Assembly: GCA_029258375.1 (NCBI GenBank)
Contig: JARHZA010000002.1
Location: 460,970 to 524,969, forward strand
Direction of reading: 5' to 3'
Source of the DNA: Eubacterium sp.
GTDB lineage: Bacteria; Bacillota; Clostridia; Oscillospirales; Acutalibacteraceae
DNA length: 64,000 nucleotides
Shown here: one piece after another, positions 1 to 8,100 of the stretch
How positions within the stretch are numbered: position 1 is the stretch's first letter
How the letters are laid out: every line of letters starts with the position of its first letter
Program-made: the position numbers and the translations under genes
The notes under the pieces: model-generated
The model's database searches: none
Seen by the model: the letters and a program-made list of their open reading frames with translations, nothing else
Told to the model about the DNA's origin: nothing

Positions 1-111
1 GAAGAAGCAAAAAGTAACTCAGTTCCTCCTTCATCTGTTTCATTTGTTCCTTCTGTTGCAGGTTTGCTAATAGCCAGTGAAGTAATTAAGGAATTAGCAC
101 AAAAAAATTAA
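1..111 (+). CDS. tcdA: tRNA threonylcarbamoyladenosine dehydratase (TcdA/CsdL family), C-terminal end
   Basis: Only the last 36 codons are in the window; the reading frame is open from base 1 to the TAA at 109-111. The peptide contains SVSFVPSVAGLLIASEVIK, which matches the C-terminal signature of TcdA, the E1-like ATP-dependent enzyme that cyclises t6A37 to ct6A37 in ANN-decoding tRNAs. The nucleotide-binding and catalytic parts lie upstream, outside the window. The neighbour downstream has its own promoter and is probably not in the same unit. The call rests on the short C-terminal motif alone; other ThiF/MoeB-like proteins end similarly. Confidence 0.6.
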   Translation, partial: EEAKSNSVPPSSVSFVPSVAGLLIASEVIKELAQKN

Positions 112-154
112 ATAAATTATAAAAATATTTAGTGTATAAAAATCAAAATAACTA

Positions 155-183
155 TTGTAATTTTGCAAAAAAAGTCATATTAT
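155..183 (+). promoter_or_regulatory. Promoter of the Na/Pi cotransporter gene
   Basis: TTGTAA at 155-160 and TATTAT at 178-183 are separated by exactly 17 bp, a good sigma-A-type match. It lies 84 bp before the start codon at 267. Confidence 0.55.
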
Positions 184-266
184 AGGAAATAGTGTGCTAA
201 TGTACAACTATGTTTATTATTAAAATTTTATGGATATATATTTTTGATGTTGTAAAAGGAGAAGTT

Positions 267-1904
267 ATGGGTTTTTCAAACATAATTGTTCTGCTTGGTG
301 GCTTAGGTCTTTTCCTGTTTGGAATGAGATATATGAGCGAGGGGCTCAACCAAGTAGCAGGTAATAAACTTAAAACAATGCTCGAAAAATTAACACGAAA
401 CAGATTTAAAGGTTTCCTTTTAGGTGTTGTTGTCACTGCTGTTATTCAGTCAAGTTCTGCAACAACAGTAATGCTTATGGGTTTCTTAAATGCGGGCATT
501 ATGGATTTGGCTCAAGCAACTGGTGTTATTATTGGTGCTAATATCGGCACAACAATCACTGCTGTACTTATTGCGCTTGATGTTTCGGCAATAGCACCAA
601 TTTGTATATTTGTTGGTAGTGCATTTGCTCTTTTCTCAAAAAAGCAAACTCAACAGCACATTGGTCAAATTATTCTTGGATTTGGTATTCTTTTCCAAGG
701 TTTAAAAACAATGAGTTCTGATACTGCAATGGGCGCTCTTAAAACAAGCGAAAGTTTCCAAAACTTTATTATGAGTGCAGATAATCCAATTATCGGTATT
801 CTTATTGGTATTGCTATTTGTGCAGTCCTTCAGTCTTCAAGTGCATCAATAGGTGTATTACAAGTTCTTGCAATTCAAGGACTTATGCCAATGAGCTTTG
901 CAATTTATTTAATTATTGGTATAAATGTTGGTTCTGCAACACCTCTTTTCTTGTCATCAATAGGTGCAAAAACAAATGCTAAACGTGCGGCATTGATTTA
1001 CTTTATTTTCGATTTTGTTGGTATGGTCTTGTTTACGCCTATATCACTGTTCACGCCGTTTACAAGGTGGATAGAAATGATGTCATCAAACGGCTCAGTT
1101 CAAGTAGCTGCTGGTCATATTGTATTTAAAGTTGTAACAGCACTTGTTTTACTTCCATTTATTCCAGTTCTTGTTAAATTTTCAGAGAAAGTTCTTCCTT
1201 CAAAAGAACACGAAAGCAATACAAGATTTATTTATATTGATAAAAATCTTAACGGTAATGTTTTTGCAACATTGCTACAAGTTGGCAGAGAAGTGGAAAG
1301 AATGGCTAAACTTGCACGTGAAAACTTCGTTATGGCGTGTGATGGGCTTCTTGCAGGATCACTTGAAAATGAAAAGAAAATTAAAGAGAATGAAGAACTT
1401 ATCAATTGGCTAAACCATAATATTGCAGATTTCCTTGTAACAGTAACTGCACAAACACTTTCTGGTGAGCTATCTGATTATATTGGTAAGTTATTCCACG
1501 TAATAACAGACCTTGAACGTGTTGGTGACCATGCTTTAAATATTTGTGAACGAACAGAAATGATTGTTAATGAAGATTTAAAGTTTACTGATGCTGGACT
1601 TGAGGAAATTAGAGAACTTTATGAAAAGGATTTAGAATTGTTTGACAGATCAATCGAATGTTTCATTTCTAAACATCTTCCTGAAGAAGATGAATTCTTT
1701 ATTCATGAACTTGAAGATCAAATTGATAATTTAACACTTAAAGCACAAGATTGTCATGTAGAAAGATTACGTAAAAAAGAATGTTTAACATCTTCTGGTG
1801 TCGTATTTACAAAACTTCTTCAAGACCTTGAACGTGTTGGTGACCACAGTTATAACATTGCTGGTGCTGCAAAAAAAGATAAAGAGTTAATTAGACAGAT
1901 TTAG
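267..1904 (+). CDS. Na/Pi cotransporter family protein with C-terminal PhoU-like domain
   Basis: A 545-residue membrane protein. The N-terminal ~320 residues hold two Na/Pi-cotransporter repeats, each with a QSSSA motif (near residues 61 and 190) in the re-entrant position that carries phosphate and sodium in the NptA/SLC34 family. The C-terminal ~200 residues are soluble, helical and PhoU-like, with two 'DLERVGDH' repeats typical of PhoU metal-binding helices. The likely role is sodium-coupled phosphate uptake, with the PhoU part modulating transport. The start at 267 is preferred over an in-frame ATG at 210 because AAAGGAG lies just upstream of it and the extra 19 residues are not family-like. 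It is monocistronic, between its own promoter and a terminator. Confidence 0.88.
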   Translation: MGFSNIIVLLGGLGLFLFGMRYMSEGLNQVAGNKLKTMLEKLTRNRFKGFLLGVVVTAVIQSSSATTVMLMGFLNAGIMDLAQATGVIIGANIGTTITAVLIALDVSAIAPICIFVGSAFALFSKKQTQQHIGQIILGFGILFQGLKTMSSDTAMGALKTSESFQNFIMSADNPIIGILIGIAICAVLQSSSASIGVLQVLAIQGLMPMSFAIYLIIGINVGSATPLFLSSIGAKTNAKRAALIYFIFDFVGMVLFTPISLFTPFTRWIEMMSSNGSVQVAAGHIVFKVVTALVLLPFIPVLVKFSEKVLPSKEHESNTRFIYIDKNLNGNVFATLLQVGREVERMAKLARENFVMACDGLLAGSLENEKKIKENEELINWLNHNIADFLVTVTAQTLSGELSDYIGKLFHVITDLERVGDHALNICERTEMIVNEDLKFTDAGLEEIRELYEKDLELFDRSIECFISKHLPEEDEFFIHELEDQIDNLTLKAQDCHVERLRKKECLTSSGVVFTKLLQDLERVGDHSYNIAGAAKKDKELIRQI

Positions 1905-1911
1905 TTTTATT

Positions 1912-1947
1912 AAAGCTATCAACTATTATAGTTGGTAGCTTTTTTTG
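1912..1947 (+). terminator. Intrinsic terminator after the Na/Pi cotransporter gene
   Basis: The stem AAAGCTATCAAC / GTTGGTAGCTTT (one G-T pair) encloses a 7-nt loop and is followed by a run of T. Confidence 0.85.
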
Positions 1948-1949
1948 TT

Positions 1950-1978
1950 TTGACAAAATAATATAAAAATGATACAAT
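1950..1978 (+). promoter_or_regulatory. Promoter of the marR-MATE operon
   Basis: TTGACA at 1950-1955 and TACAAT at 1973-1978 are 17 bp apart. This is a near-consensus sigma-A promoter immediately after the preceding terminator and 38 bp before the marR start. Confidence 0.75.
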
Positions 1979-1998
1979 ATAGTCCGAAACAAGACTAT
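1979..1998 (+). promoter_or_regulatory. Inverted repeat at the transcription start, candidate MarR operator
   Basis: ATAGTC (1979-1984) and GACTAT (1993-1998) form a perfect 6-bp dyad with an 8-bp centre, directly behind the -10 hexamer. MarR-family repressors usually bind such dyads over their own promoters. That this is the binding site is inference from position. Confidence 0.45.
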
Positions 1999-2015
1999 TT
2001 ATAGAAGGCGAATAT

Positions 2016-2450
2016 ATGGACTATAAAAAACAAATGGATACTATTATAACTTATAATAGTAAGGTAGAAATTTTATATAGTGAACTATCAAAAAAACTTG
2101 GAATCAGTTATCATACAATGTTAGTTTTATTTTCAATCAAAAAAAGTGAGCCCTGTACACAAAAAATGATTGTAAATGAATGTTTGCTGTCAAAACAAAC
2201 TGTTAATTCTATTGTTAAAGATTTGCAAAATAAAGGTTATGTAACACTAAAAAATGGGCGAAATCAAAAAGAAAAAAATATAGAATATACTGAAACTGGT
2301 AAAATATTTTGTAATGAAATAACGTCAAAAATTGAAAGTTTAGAAGAGCGTGTTTTAAAACAAGTTGGATATAAAGAATGTGAATTATTAGCTAATGAAA
2401 TTAAAAAGTTTGCAGAAATATTTGAAGAGGAGTTAAAACATTATGAGTAA
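2016..2450 (+). CDS. MarR family transcriptional regulator
   Basis: A 144-residue winged-helix protein of normal MarR length. The recognition region 'MIVNECLLSKQTVNSIVKDLQNKGYV' (residues ~50-75) is followed by a basic wing (KNGRNQKEKNIEYTETG), the usual MarR order; long helices at both ends would form the dimer interface. AAGGCG lies upstream of the ATG. It overlaps the following MATE transporter gene by 8 bp, so the two are translationally coupled and it probably controls that efflux pump. A dyad sits over the transcription start. The ligand is unknown. Confidence 0.85.
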   Translation: MDYKKQMDTIITYNSKVEILYSELSKKLGISYHTMLVLFSIKKSEPCTQKMIVNECLLSKQTVNSIVKDLQNKGYVTLKNGRNQKEKNIEYTETGKIFCNEITSKIESLEERVLKQVGYKECELLANEIKKFAEIFEEELKHYE

Positions 2451-3774
2451 TAATCCTTTGGCTAAACAATTTACCCCATTATCTATATTAAAATTTGCAT
2501 TGCCAAATATCATTATGATGGTGTTTATATCTTTATATACTATTGTAGATGGGATGTTTGTATCAAGGCTTGTAAATGAGATTGCATTGTCGGCTATAAA
2601 TATGTTTTATCCTGTGACAAGTGTTCAACTTGGTATTGGAATAATGCTTGGAACAGGTGGCAGTGCAATTATTGCAACAAAACTTGGTAAGGGTGAAAAA
2701 GATGAAGCAAAGCAAGATTTTACGAGTATAGTTTTAACTGCTGGAGTTGTAGGTCTTGTAATTGCAATACTTTGCTTAATATTTATAAATCCTATTTTAA
2801 ACGCCCTTGGTACAAGTCATTTGCAAATGCATGATGCTTCAGTTTATGCAAAAATACTTTTAGCATTTTCTCCAATGATGTTTTTACAAACAGTTTTTCA
2901 AATGTTTTTTGTAACTGCCGGCAAACCAACTCTTGGTTTAATTCTAACTGTTTTGGGTGGCGCAACAAATATGCTGCTTGATTATTTGTTTATGGGTGCA
3001 TTTAATATGGGTGTTGCAGGCGCAGCAATAGCAACTGGCATAGGATATTGTGTTCCAGCAATAGCAGGAATAATATATTTTTTGTATTCAAAAAAAGGAA
3101 CAATCTATTTTGTTAAATTCCGTTTACACCCAAAAGTGTTGCTAAAAGCGTGCTTAAATGGTTCATCAGAAATGGTAAGTAATGTTGCAATTGCAGTAAC
3201 CACATTTTTGTTTAATATTATATTTATGAAGTTTTGGGCAGAAAACGGTGTTGCCGCAATAACTATGCTCAGTTATTATCAGTTTGTATTTAGTGCAATG
3301 TTCATAGGATTTTCACTTGGTGTATCACCAATAGTAAGTTATAAATATGGTGCAGAAGATGAAGTGCAACTTAAAAAGATAATTAGATTTAGTATGCTTT
3401 TTGTTGTTGTAAGTTCATTACTTGTTTTTGCTTTTTCTCAACTCACTATTAAATATAGTCTATCTATATTTACAGATGTGGGTAGTCCTGTTTATAATAT
3501 TGCCATTAAAGGGTTTGCTATATATGCAATTCAGTTTTTATTTATGGGATTTAGTATCTTTTCATCTGCGTTATTTACTGCGTTTAGCAACGGTGTTGTT
3601 TCAGCAATTATTTCAATATCAAGAACATTTATATTCCTTGTTTGCAGCATATTGCTTTTACCTTATTTGTGGGGCGAAACGGGTGTATGGTTTGCCGTTC
3701 CAATCGCAGAATTTCTTGGTATAATTGTTTCAATAATCTTTTTAATTTGCTATAAGAAAAAATATAAATATTAA
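2443..3774 (+). CDS. MATE family efflux transporter
   Basis: A 443-residue integral membrane protein with about 12 hydrophobic segments in two homologous halves. The N-terminus has the MATE pattern 'LPNIIMMVFISLYTIVDGMFV', followed by GTGGSA and 'LGKGEKDEA' loops. MATE proteins expel cationic drugs or metabolites using Na+ or H+ gradients; this one resembles the MepA/DinF-like branch. It is the second gene of a two-gene operon with a marR regulator (8-bp overlap) and is followed by a strong terminator, so it is probably induced by the compound that MarR senses. The substrate cannot be read from the sequence. Confidence 0.88.
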   Translation: MSNNPLAKQFTPLSILKFALPNIIMMVFISLYTIVDGMFVSRLVNEIALSAINMFYPVTSVQLGIGIMLGTGGSAIIATKLGKGEKDEAKQDFTSIVLTAGVVGLVIAILCLIFINPILNALGTSHLQMHDASVYAKILLAFSPMMFLQTVFQMFFVTAGKPTLGLILTVLGGATNMLLDYLFMGAFNMGVAGAAIATGIGYCVPAIAGIIYFLYSKKGTIYFVKFRLHPKVLLKACLNGSSEMVSNVAIAVTTFLFNIIFMKFWAENGVAAITMLSYYQFVFSAMFIGFSLGVSPIVSYKYGAEDEVQLKKIIRFSMLFVVVSSLLVFAFSQLTIKYSLSIFTDVGSPVYNIAIKGFAIYAIQFLFMGFSIFSSALFTAFSNGVVSAIISISRTFIFLVCSILLLPYLWGETGVWFAVPIAEFLGIIVSIIFLICYKKKYKY

Positions 3775-3782
3775 AATAATTT

Positions 3783-3817
3783 AAAAGCAGTTCATTTGAA
3801 CTGCTTTTCTTTTTTTA
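3783..3817 (+). terminator. Intrinsic terminator of the marR-MATE operon
   Basis: A near-perfect hairpin AAAAGCAGTTCA / TGAACTGCTTTT is followed by a T-rich tail. Confidence 0.9.
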
Positions 3818-3870
3818 TAATTTTATTAACCATATTAACTAAAATTCATATTATGTGAAGAGGTGGTAAA

Positions 3871-4092
3871 ATGACTTTAGCAGATATGAAAATAAATCAA
3901 AGTGGAATTATTTCTAATATAGATAGCGAATGTAAAATAAAACGTCGTCTGCTTGATTTAGGTTTTATCAAAGGTAACGAAGTAAAGTTTGAAAGAAAAA
4001 ATGTTTTTGGTTCTCCTATAATATTTAATATTGAAGGTTCGTTTGTTGCATTAAGAAAGCCGGATGCTTCGAAGGTAGGTGTAATACTATGA
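3871..4092 (+). CDS. feoA: FeoA family ferrous iron transport accessory protein
   Basis: A 73-residue SH3-like FeoA domain: 'KIKRRLLDLGFIKGNEVKF' followed by 'GSPIIFNIEGSFVALRK' is the classic FeoA pattern. FeoA is a small cytoplasmic protein thought to act with FeoB in Fe2+ uptake. An AGAGGTGG ribosome site precedes the ATG. The stop overlaps the feoB start as ATGA, so the two genes are translationally coupled. A weak promoter-like pair (TTAACC at 3826, TATTAT at 3849) lies upstream; no convincing Fur dyad was found. Confidence 0.9.
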   Translation: MTLADMKINQSGIISNIDSECKIKRRLLDLGFIKGNEVKFERKNVFGSPIIFNIEGSFVALRKPDASKVGVIL

Positions 4093-6074
4093 GTCCAAGC
4101 AGAACGGTTGCACTTGCCGGTAATCCTAATGTAGGTAAAAGCACAGTTTTTAATGAATTAACCGGTAGTTGTCAACATACTGGTAACTGGACAGGTAAAA
4201 CAGTAGAACTTGCAAAAGATAGTTTTTATTATAAATTTAATAATTATACTCTTTATGATTTGCCCGGAACTTATAGTCTTGTTGCATCATCAATGGAAGA
4301 AGTCGTTTCAAGGGATTATATTGAATCGCTTGATTATGATTGTTTAGTGTGTGTGGTTGATGCAACGAATTTTGAACGAAACTTAAATCTTGTTTTGCAA
4401 ATTGCAGAAGTTACGGACAAAATAGTTATATTGTTAAATCTTTGTGACGAAGCTAAAAAAAGAAATATAACAATAAATACAAAGCTTTTTTCAGAAATGA
4501 TTGGTTTACCGGTAGTTTCAGCAACAGCAAGAAGTGGTAAAGGCATAAATGACCTGCTCGAAGAAATTCATTTAATTGTAACTGGGGCAACGGAACGAAA
4601 AGTAAATAAAATTACATACGTCAATCCCATTGAACAGGCTCTTCATATCCTTGAATTTGCAGGTATACCAAGATGTAAGGCGATAAGAATACTTGAAGAA
4701 AGTATTGAACCTAAAGAATATAAAGCAAAAGAGGCTTACATTAAAGCAAAAAATATACTTGAAAGATTTAATCTTGATGGAGACAATTTTACAGAGAGCC
4801 TAACCTCATCAATTTGTCAGCGTTCAAAACTAATCACAAGAACGGTGGTCAAAAAAACTCCTTCAAAAGCAGAAGAAAGAGATAAAAAACTTGATAAACT
4901 TTTAATGGGCAAGTATACTGCAATTCCGTCAATGCTTGTTATCTTTGGTGTTGTTTTGTGGATTACTATGGCAGGTTCTAATTATCCGTCGGCTATGTTG
5001 CAAGATTTGTTTAGTAATTTTGAAATTTGGCTTGCTGGTGTAATGACTTCTGCTGGTTTTTCAGAAACTGTAATCAGTTTACTTGTATATGGTGTTTTAA
5101 GAGTTCTTTTGTGGGTTGTTGCAGTTATGTTGCCACCAATGGCAATATTTTTTCCTCTTTTTGCAATACTTGAAGATTTTGGATTACTACCAAGAATTGC
5201 GTTTAATTTAGATCCGTGCTTTCAATCATGTGGTGCTTGTGGCAAACAAGCATTAACAACGTGTATGGGATATGGTTGTAATGCAGTTGGTGTTACTGGT
5301 GCAAGAATTATTGATTCACCAAGGGAAAGAATATTAGCAATAGTAACTAATTCACTTTCGCCTTGTAATGGAAGATTTCCTTTACTTATTGCACTTATTG
5401 CAATGTTTTTTTCAAAAAACACTTTTGTTGCAACTATAATACTTCTTTCGTTTATAGCATTTTCAATGGTAATGACTCTTTTAAGTTCACACGTTTTAAC
5501 TAAAACTGTTTTAAAAGGGGAATCATCTTCATTTGTTCTTGAACTTCCACCATATAGAAAACCAAAATTTTTAAAAATTATATGGCAGGCAGTTAAAGAA
5601 AAAATTCTGCTGGTTCTATTTCGTGCAATAATAGTTGCAGCACCGGCAGGTCTAATAATTTGGATACTTGCAAATACTTATCACGGCGATGCAACACTTC
5701 TTAGCATAGTGGCAAATTTTCTTGATCCTTTTGGCAAATTTTTAGGCCTTGACGGTGTTATATTGCTTGGATTTATACTTGGATTTCCTGCAAATGAAAT
5801 AGTTATACCAATAATTTTAATGGCATATTTATCAACAGGTGAAATAACAGATTATTCTTCCCTTGATAGTTTAAAACAAATACTTGTAGATAATGGGTGG
5901 ACTACTGTTACAGCACTATGTACAGCTGTTTTCTCAATGTTTCATTTTCCTTGTTCAACAACACTTTTAACTATTTGGCAAGAAACAAAATCTTTAAAAT
6001 GGACTTTTATGAGTGTTGTAGTTCCACTTATAGTTGGCGTTGTTTTGTGTGCAATTATTAACTTTATATTATAA
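4089..6074 (+). CDS. feoB: Ferrous iron transporter FeoB
   Basis: A 661-residue FeoB. The N-terminal G domain has G1 'GNPNVGKST' (near residue 12), G3 'DLPGTYSL' and G4 'NLCDEAKK', followed by the helical GDI region and then about 8-10 membrane segments carrying the two Gate regions, with Cys-rich stretches 'CFQSCGACGKQALTTC' and 'NSLSPCNGRFP'. It imports Fe2+ across the cytoplasmic membrane with nucleotide hydrolysis by the G domain, which suits an anaerobe. Length is in the normal range (600-770). It lies in an operon with feoA (4-bp overlap); I see no feoC. Confidence 0.95.
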   Translation: MSPSRTVALAGNPNVGKSTVFNELTGSCQHTGNWTGKTVELAKDSFYYKFNNYTLYDLPGTYSLVASSMEEVVSRDYIESLDYDCLVCVVDATNFERNLNLVLQIAEVTDKIVILLNLCDEAKKRNITINTKLFSEMIGLPVVSATARSGKGINDLLEEIHLIVTGATERKVNKITYVNPIEQALHILEFAGIPRCKAIRILEESIEPKEYKAKEAYIKAKNILERFNLDGDNFTESLTSSICQRSKLITRTVVKKTPSKAEERDKKLDKLLMGKYTAIPSMLVIFGVVLWITMAGSNYPSAMLQDLFSNFEIWLAGVMTSAGFSETVISLLVYGVLRVLLWVVAVMLPPMAIFFPLFAILEDFGLLPRIAFNLDPCFQSCGACGKQALTTCMGYGCNAVGVTGARIIDSPRERILAIVTNSLSPCNGRFPLLIALIAMFFSKNTFVATIILLSFIAFSMVMTLLSSHVLTKTVLKGESSSFVLELPPYRKPKFLKIIWQAVKEKILLVLFRAIIVAAPAGLIIWILANTYHGDATLLSIVANFLDPFGKFLGLDGVILLGFILGFPANEIVIPIILMAYLSTGEITDYSSLDSLKQILVDNGWTTVTALCTAVFSMFHFPCSTTLLTIWQETKSLKWTFMSVVVPLIVGVVLCAIINFIL

Positions 6075-6259
6075 ACATCTGTTATTTTTTAATATCTCAA
6101 ACTCAATCTGTTTTATTTCTTTACAGTTTGTTTTTTGTTGTCTATATAGCGAGTTTTGTTTGTTCTTTTCTCCTAAAAATTGTGGACTTAAAGATTTTAG
6201 TGTAGTATAATAAATTTGAATATTAAATGTTTTAATTTTCACAAGGAGATAAGAAATTT

Positions 6260-7606
6260 ATGGCAAATTTAACAAAAATCGTTGCTGCTGCAGCAACAGT
6301 ATCAGCGGCAGCAGGTGCAACAGTATTGGCAGCACGAGTAGCAAATCCAAAAATGGCTTTTAGAGGCAAGGATTATACTATTCCAGAGGTGGATTTAAGT
6401 GTAATGCCTAAAGATGTTCCAGAAGAATATAAGTATCTTTTTGAACAAGTAGTAATAGAAGACTCAGGTGATTATTATGCTCATCCTGACTCAGTTCTTC
6501 TTAAAAATAATAATATATTAACATTTTACCCTGCAGGTCACGGCAAGGGTGCAATTTTAAATAAGGTTAGTGTAGACGGTGGTAAGTCATATTCAGAAAC
6601 AATTAAAAATACACCAAAGTCTTGGGAAAAGTCTTTAGAAACACCAACTGTTTACCGTCTTGAATTTAAAGATGGTTCAGAAAAACTTATTCTCATTTCA
6701 GGTAATGCAAAGTGGCCAAATATGAGCACACCTGGTGGATTCAATTGTTCTATTTCAGAAGACGAAGGTCAAACTTGGTCTGAGTTCAAAACATTTTTTG
6801 ATAAGACAACTTCAACTCCAGTTGTTCCAATTGTTGCAATGGCATCATTGACACGTCTTAAAGAAAACGGCGAATTTGTAGATAAGTGGATGGGATTCTT
6901 CCATGATTCAAAATTTAATAACTATAAAACTATTTTAACATTTAATGTTAATGGCGATATGGAGTGGAGCACACCTGAAAGATATTTTTCTCGTTATTCA
7001 TTAACAGAAAAAATTTCTAATATGTGTGAAGTAGAAGTAATTCGTTCAAAAGGTGGTAAAGGTGGCGAACTCGCACTCATTACAAGAAGTAACACTAAAA
7101 AGATGAATTCTCTTATTTCTTTCTCACAAGATGAAGGTAAAAACTGGAGCAAACCACGTGAGTTACCAGCAGCTATTAGTGGCGAAAGATTAAAAGCAGA
7201 TTACTTAGATGATGGAAGATTATTTATCGTTTTCCGTTCTATCGAAAGAGGTCCAAGAGCTGCAGCAGCTGCAAAAACTAAAGGTGAAAAACAACGTGGT
7301 TGGATGAGCGAAGGCTGGGTTGCTTGGGTAGGAACTTACGAGGATTTAAAGAATGGCACAGAAGGCCAGTACAGAATTAAACTTGCACATACCTACTTAA
7401 ACGGTCAAAAAGAACCAGAATATTCAGCAAACGCAGACACCGGTTACTGTGGAACTGTTGTTATGCCTGATGGAACTGTTGTAACTTCAACATACGGTTG
7501 CTTTGATCCTAATAAATACACACTTGATTCTAAAAAGTATAGAACATCTATTGTATCTAAACGTGTAAATGTTAAAGACGTTGAAGCTTTATTTAATTTA
7601 AAATAA
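6260..7606 (+). CDS. Sialidase-like BNR-repeat protein with N-terminal hydrophobic segment
   Basis: A 448-residue protein that begins with an Ala-rich hydrophobic segment (residues ~5-27), probably a signal anchor rather than a cleaved signal. The rest looks like a six-bladed beta-propeller with Asp-box motifs: 'SVDGGKSYSE', 'SISEDEGQTWSE' and 'SFSQDEGKNWSK' (S/T-x-D-x-G-x-x-W). Asp boxes are typical of exo-alpha-sialidases (GH33) and related BNR proteins. The arginine motif F/Y-R-I-P of classical sialidases is not visible near the N-terminus, so enzymatic activity is uncertain. It is monocistronic with an AAGGAG site, and no sialic-acid catabolism genes are nearby. It could be a sugar-binding or non-sialidase propeller hydrolase. 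Confidence 0.65.
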   Translation: MANLTKIVAAAATVSAAAGATVLAARVANPKMAFRGKDYTIPEVDLSVMPKDVPEEYKYLFEQVVIEDSGDYYAHPDSVLLKNNNILTFYPAGHGKGAILNKVSVDGGKSYSETIKNTPKSWEKSLETPTVYRLEFKDGSEKLILISGNAKWPNMSTPGGFNCSISEDEGQTWSEFKTFFDKTTSTPVVPIVAMASLTRLKENGEFVDKWMGFFHDSKFNNYKTILTFNVNGDMEWSTPERYFSRYSLTEKISNMCEVEVIRSKGGKGGELALITRSNTKKMNSLISFSQDEGKNWSKPRELPAAISGERLKADYLDDGRLFIVFRSIERGPRAAAAAKTKGEKQRGWMSEGWVAWVGTYEDLKNGTEGQYRIKLAHTYLNGQKEPEYSANADTGYCGTVVMPDGTVVTSTYGCFDPNKYTLDSKKYRTSIVSKRVNVKDVEALFNLK

Positions 7607-7615
7607 ATTATAAAA

Positions 7616-7649
7616 TAAAAGCCCCTCATTTGAGGGGCTTTTATTTTTT
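7616..7649 (+). terminator. Intrinsic terminator after the sialidase-like gene
   Basis: The stem AAAAGCCCCTCA / TGAGGGGCTTTT is followed by ATTTTTT. It is strong on the plus strand, and the stem's A-run could also serve the minus-strand gene that ends at 7672. Confidence 0.9.
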
Positions 7650-7671
7650 GTGAAAGGAGATAATAAAGTCA

Positions 7672-7971
7672 TCAAGCGATCAAATCAATATTATTAAGAT
7701 TTAAACCTTCTAATTCTTTTTCTCGCTTTAAGACTCTAATATTGTGAAGCTCTTTTAGTTTTTCTTCTTTAATTTTTCTTTCTTTTTTGTTTTCTTTAGC
7801 AATAAAGTATATAGCAAAAATTGTTAAGTATAAAACTAATTCAAGAAATAAAATAATTCTCATTTCGCTTCTTGAAAGATCTTCAAATAATCTAAAAGGT
7901 AAAGAAATTGTTGCAAAACCAACTACAATTGTTGAAATTGAAATTAAAATATAATTTAAAAAATTTTTCAT
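7672..7971 (-). CDS. Small two-helix membrane protein, function unknown
   Basis: A 99-residue protein with two predicted membrane helices (residues ~5-27 and ~38-60), then a highly charged Lys/Glu helix to the C-terminus that would face the cytoplasm. I recognise no family. It is probably real because an ideal AGGAGG lies upstream of its ATG on the minus strand and the composition is membrane-like. It follows the MocR-type gene on the same strand with a gap of about 130 bp, so cotranscription is possible but not shown. Confidence 0.65.
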   Translation of the reverse strand: MKNFLNYILISISTIVVGFATISLPFRLFEDLSRSEMRIILFLELVLYLTIFAIYFIAKENKKERKIKEEKLKELHNIRVLKREKELEGLNLNNIDLIA

Positions 7972-8100
7972 TTTAAGTCCTCCTAAAAGTAGAAATTGTC
8001 ATCTGTTTATCTGACAATTTCATTTTATCAAAACTTAAAATGTATTCAATGGCAAAATCAATATGAGTACTTTATATAGGACTATTAGAACAAATATTCT

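Noticed and set aside
197..436. Minus-strand open frame across the start of the Na/Pi cotransporter gene
   Set aside because: It is antisense to a clear membrane protein, has no ribosome site and no family features; many similar antisense frames across the window were rejected for the same reason.
3818..3870. Fur box ahead of feoAB
   Set aside because: The region is only A+T-rich; no 19-bp dyad close to the Fur consensus could be recognised by eye.
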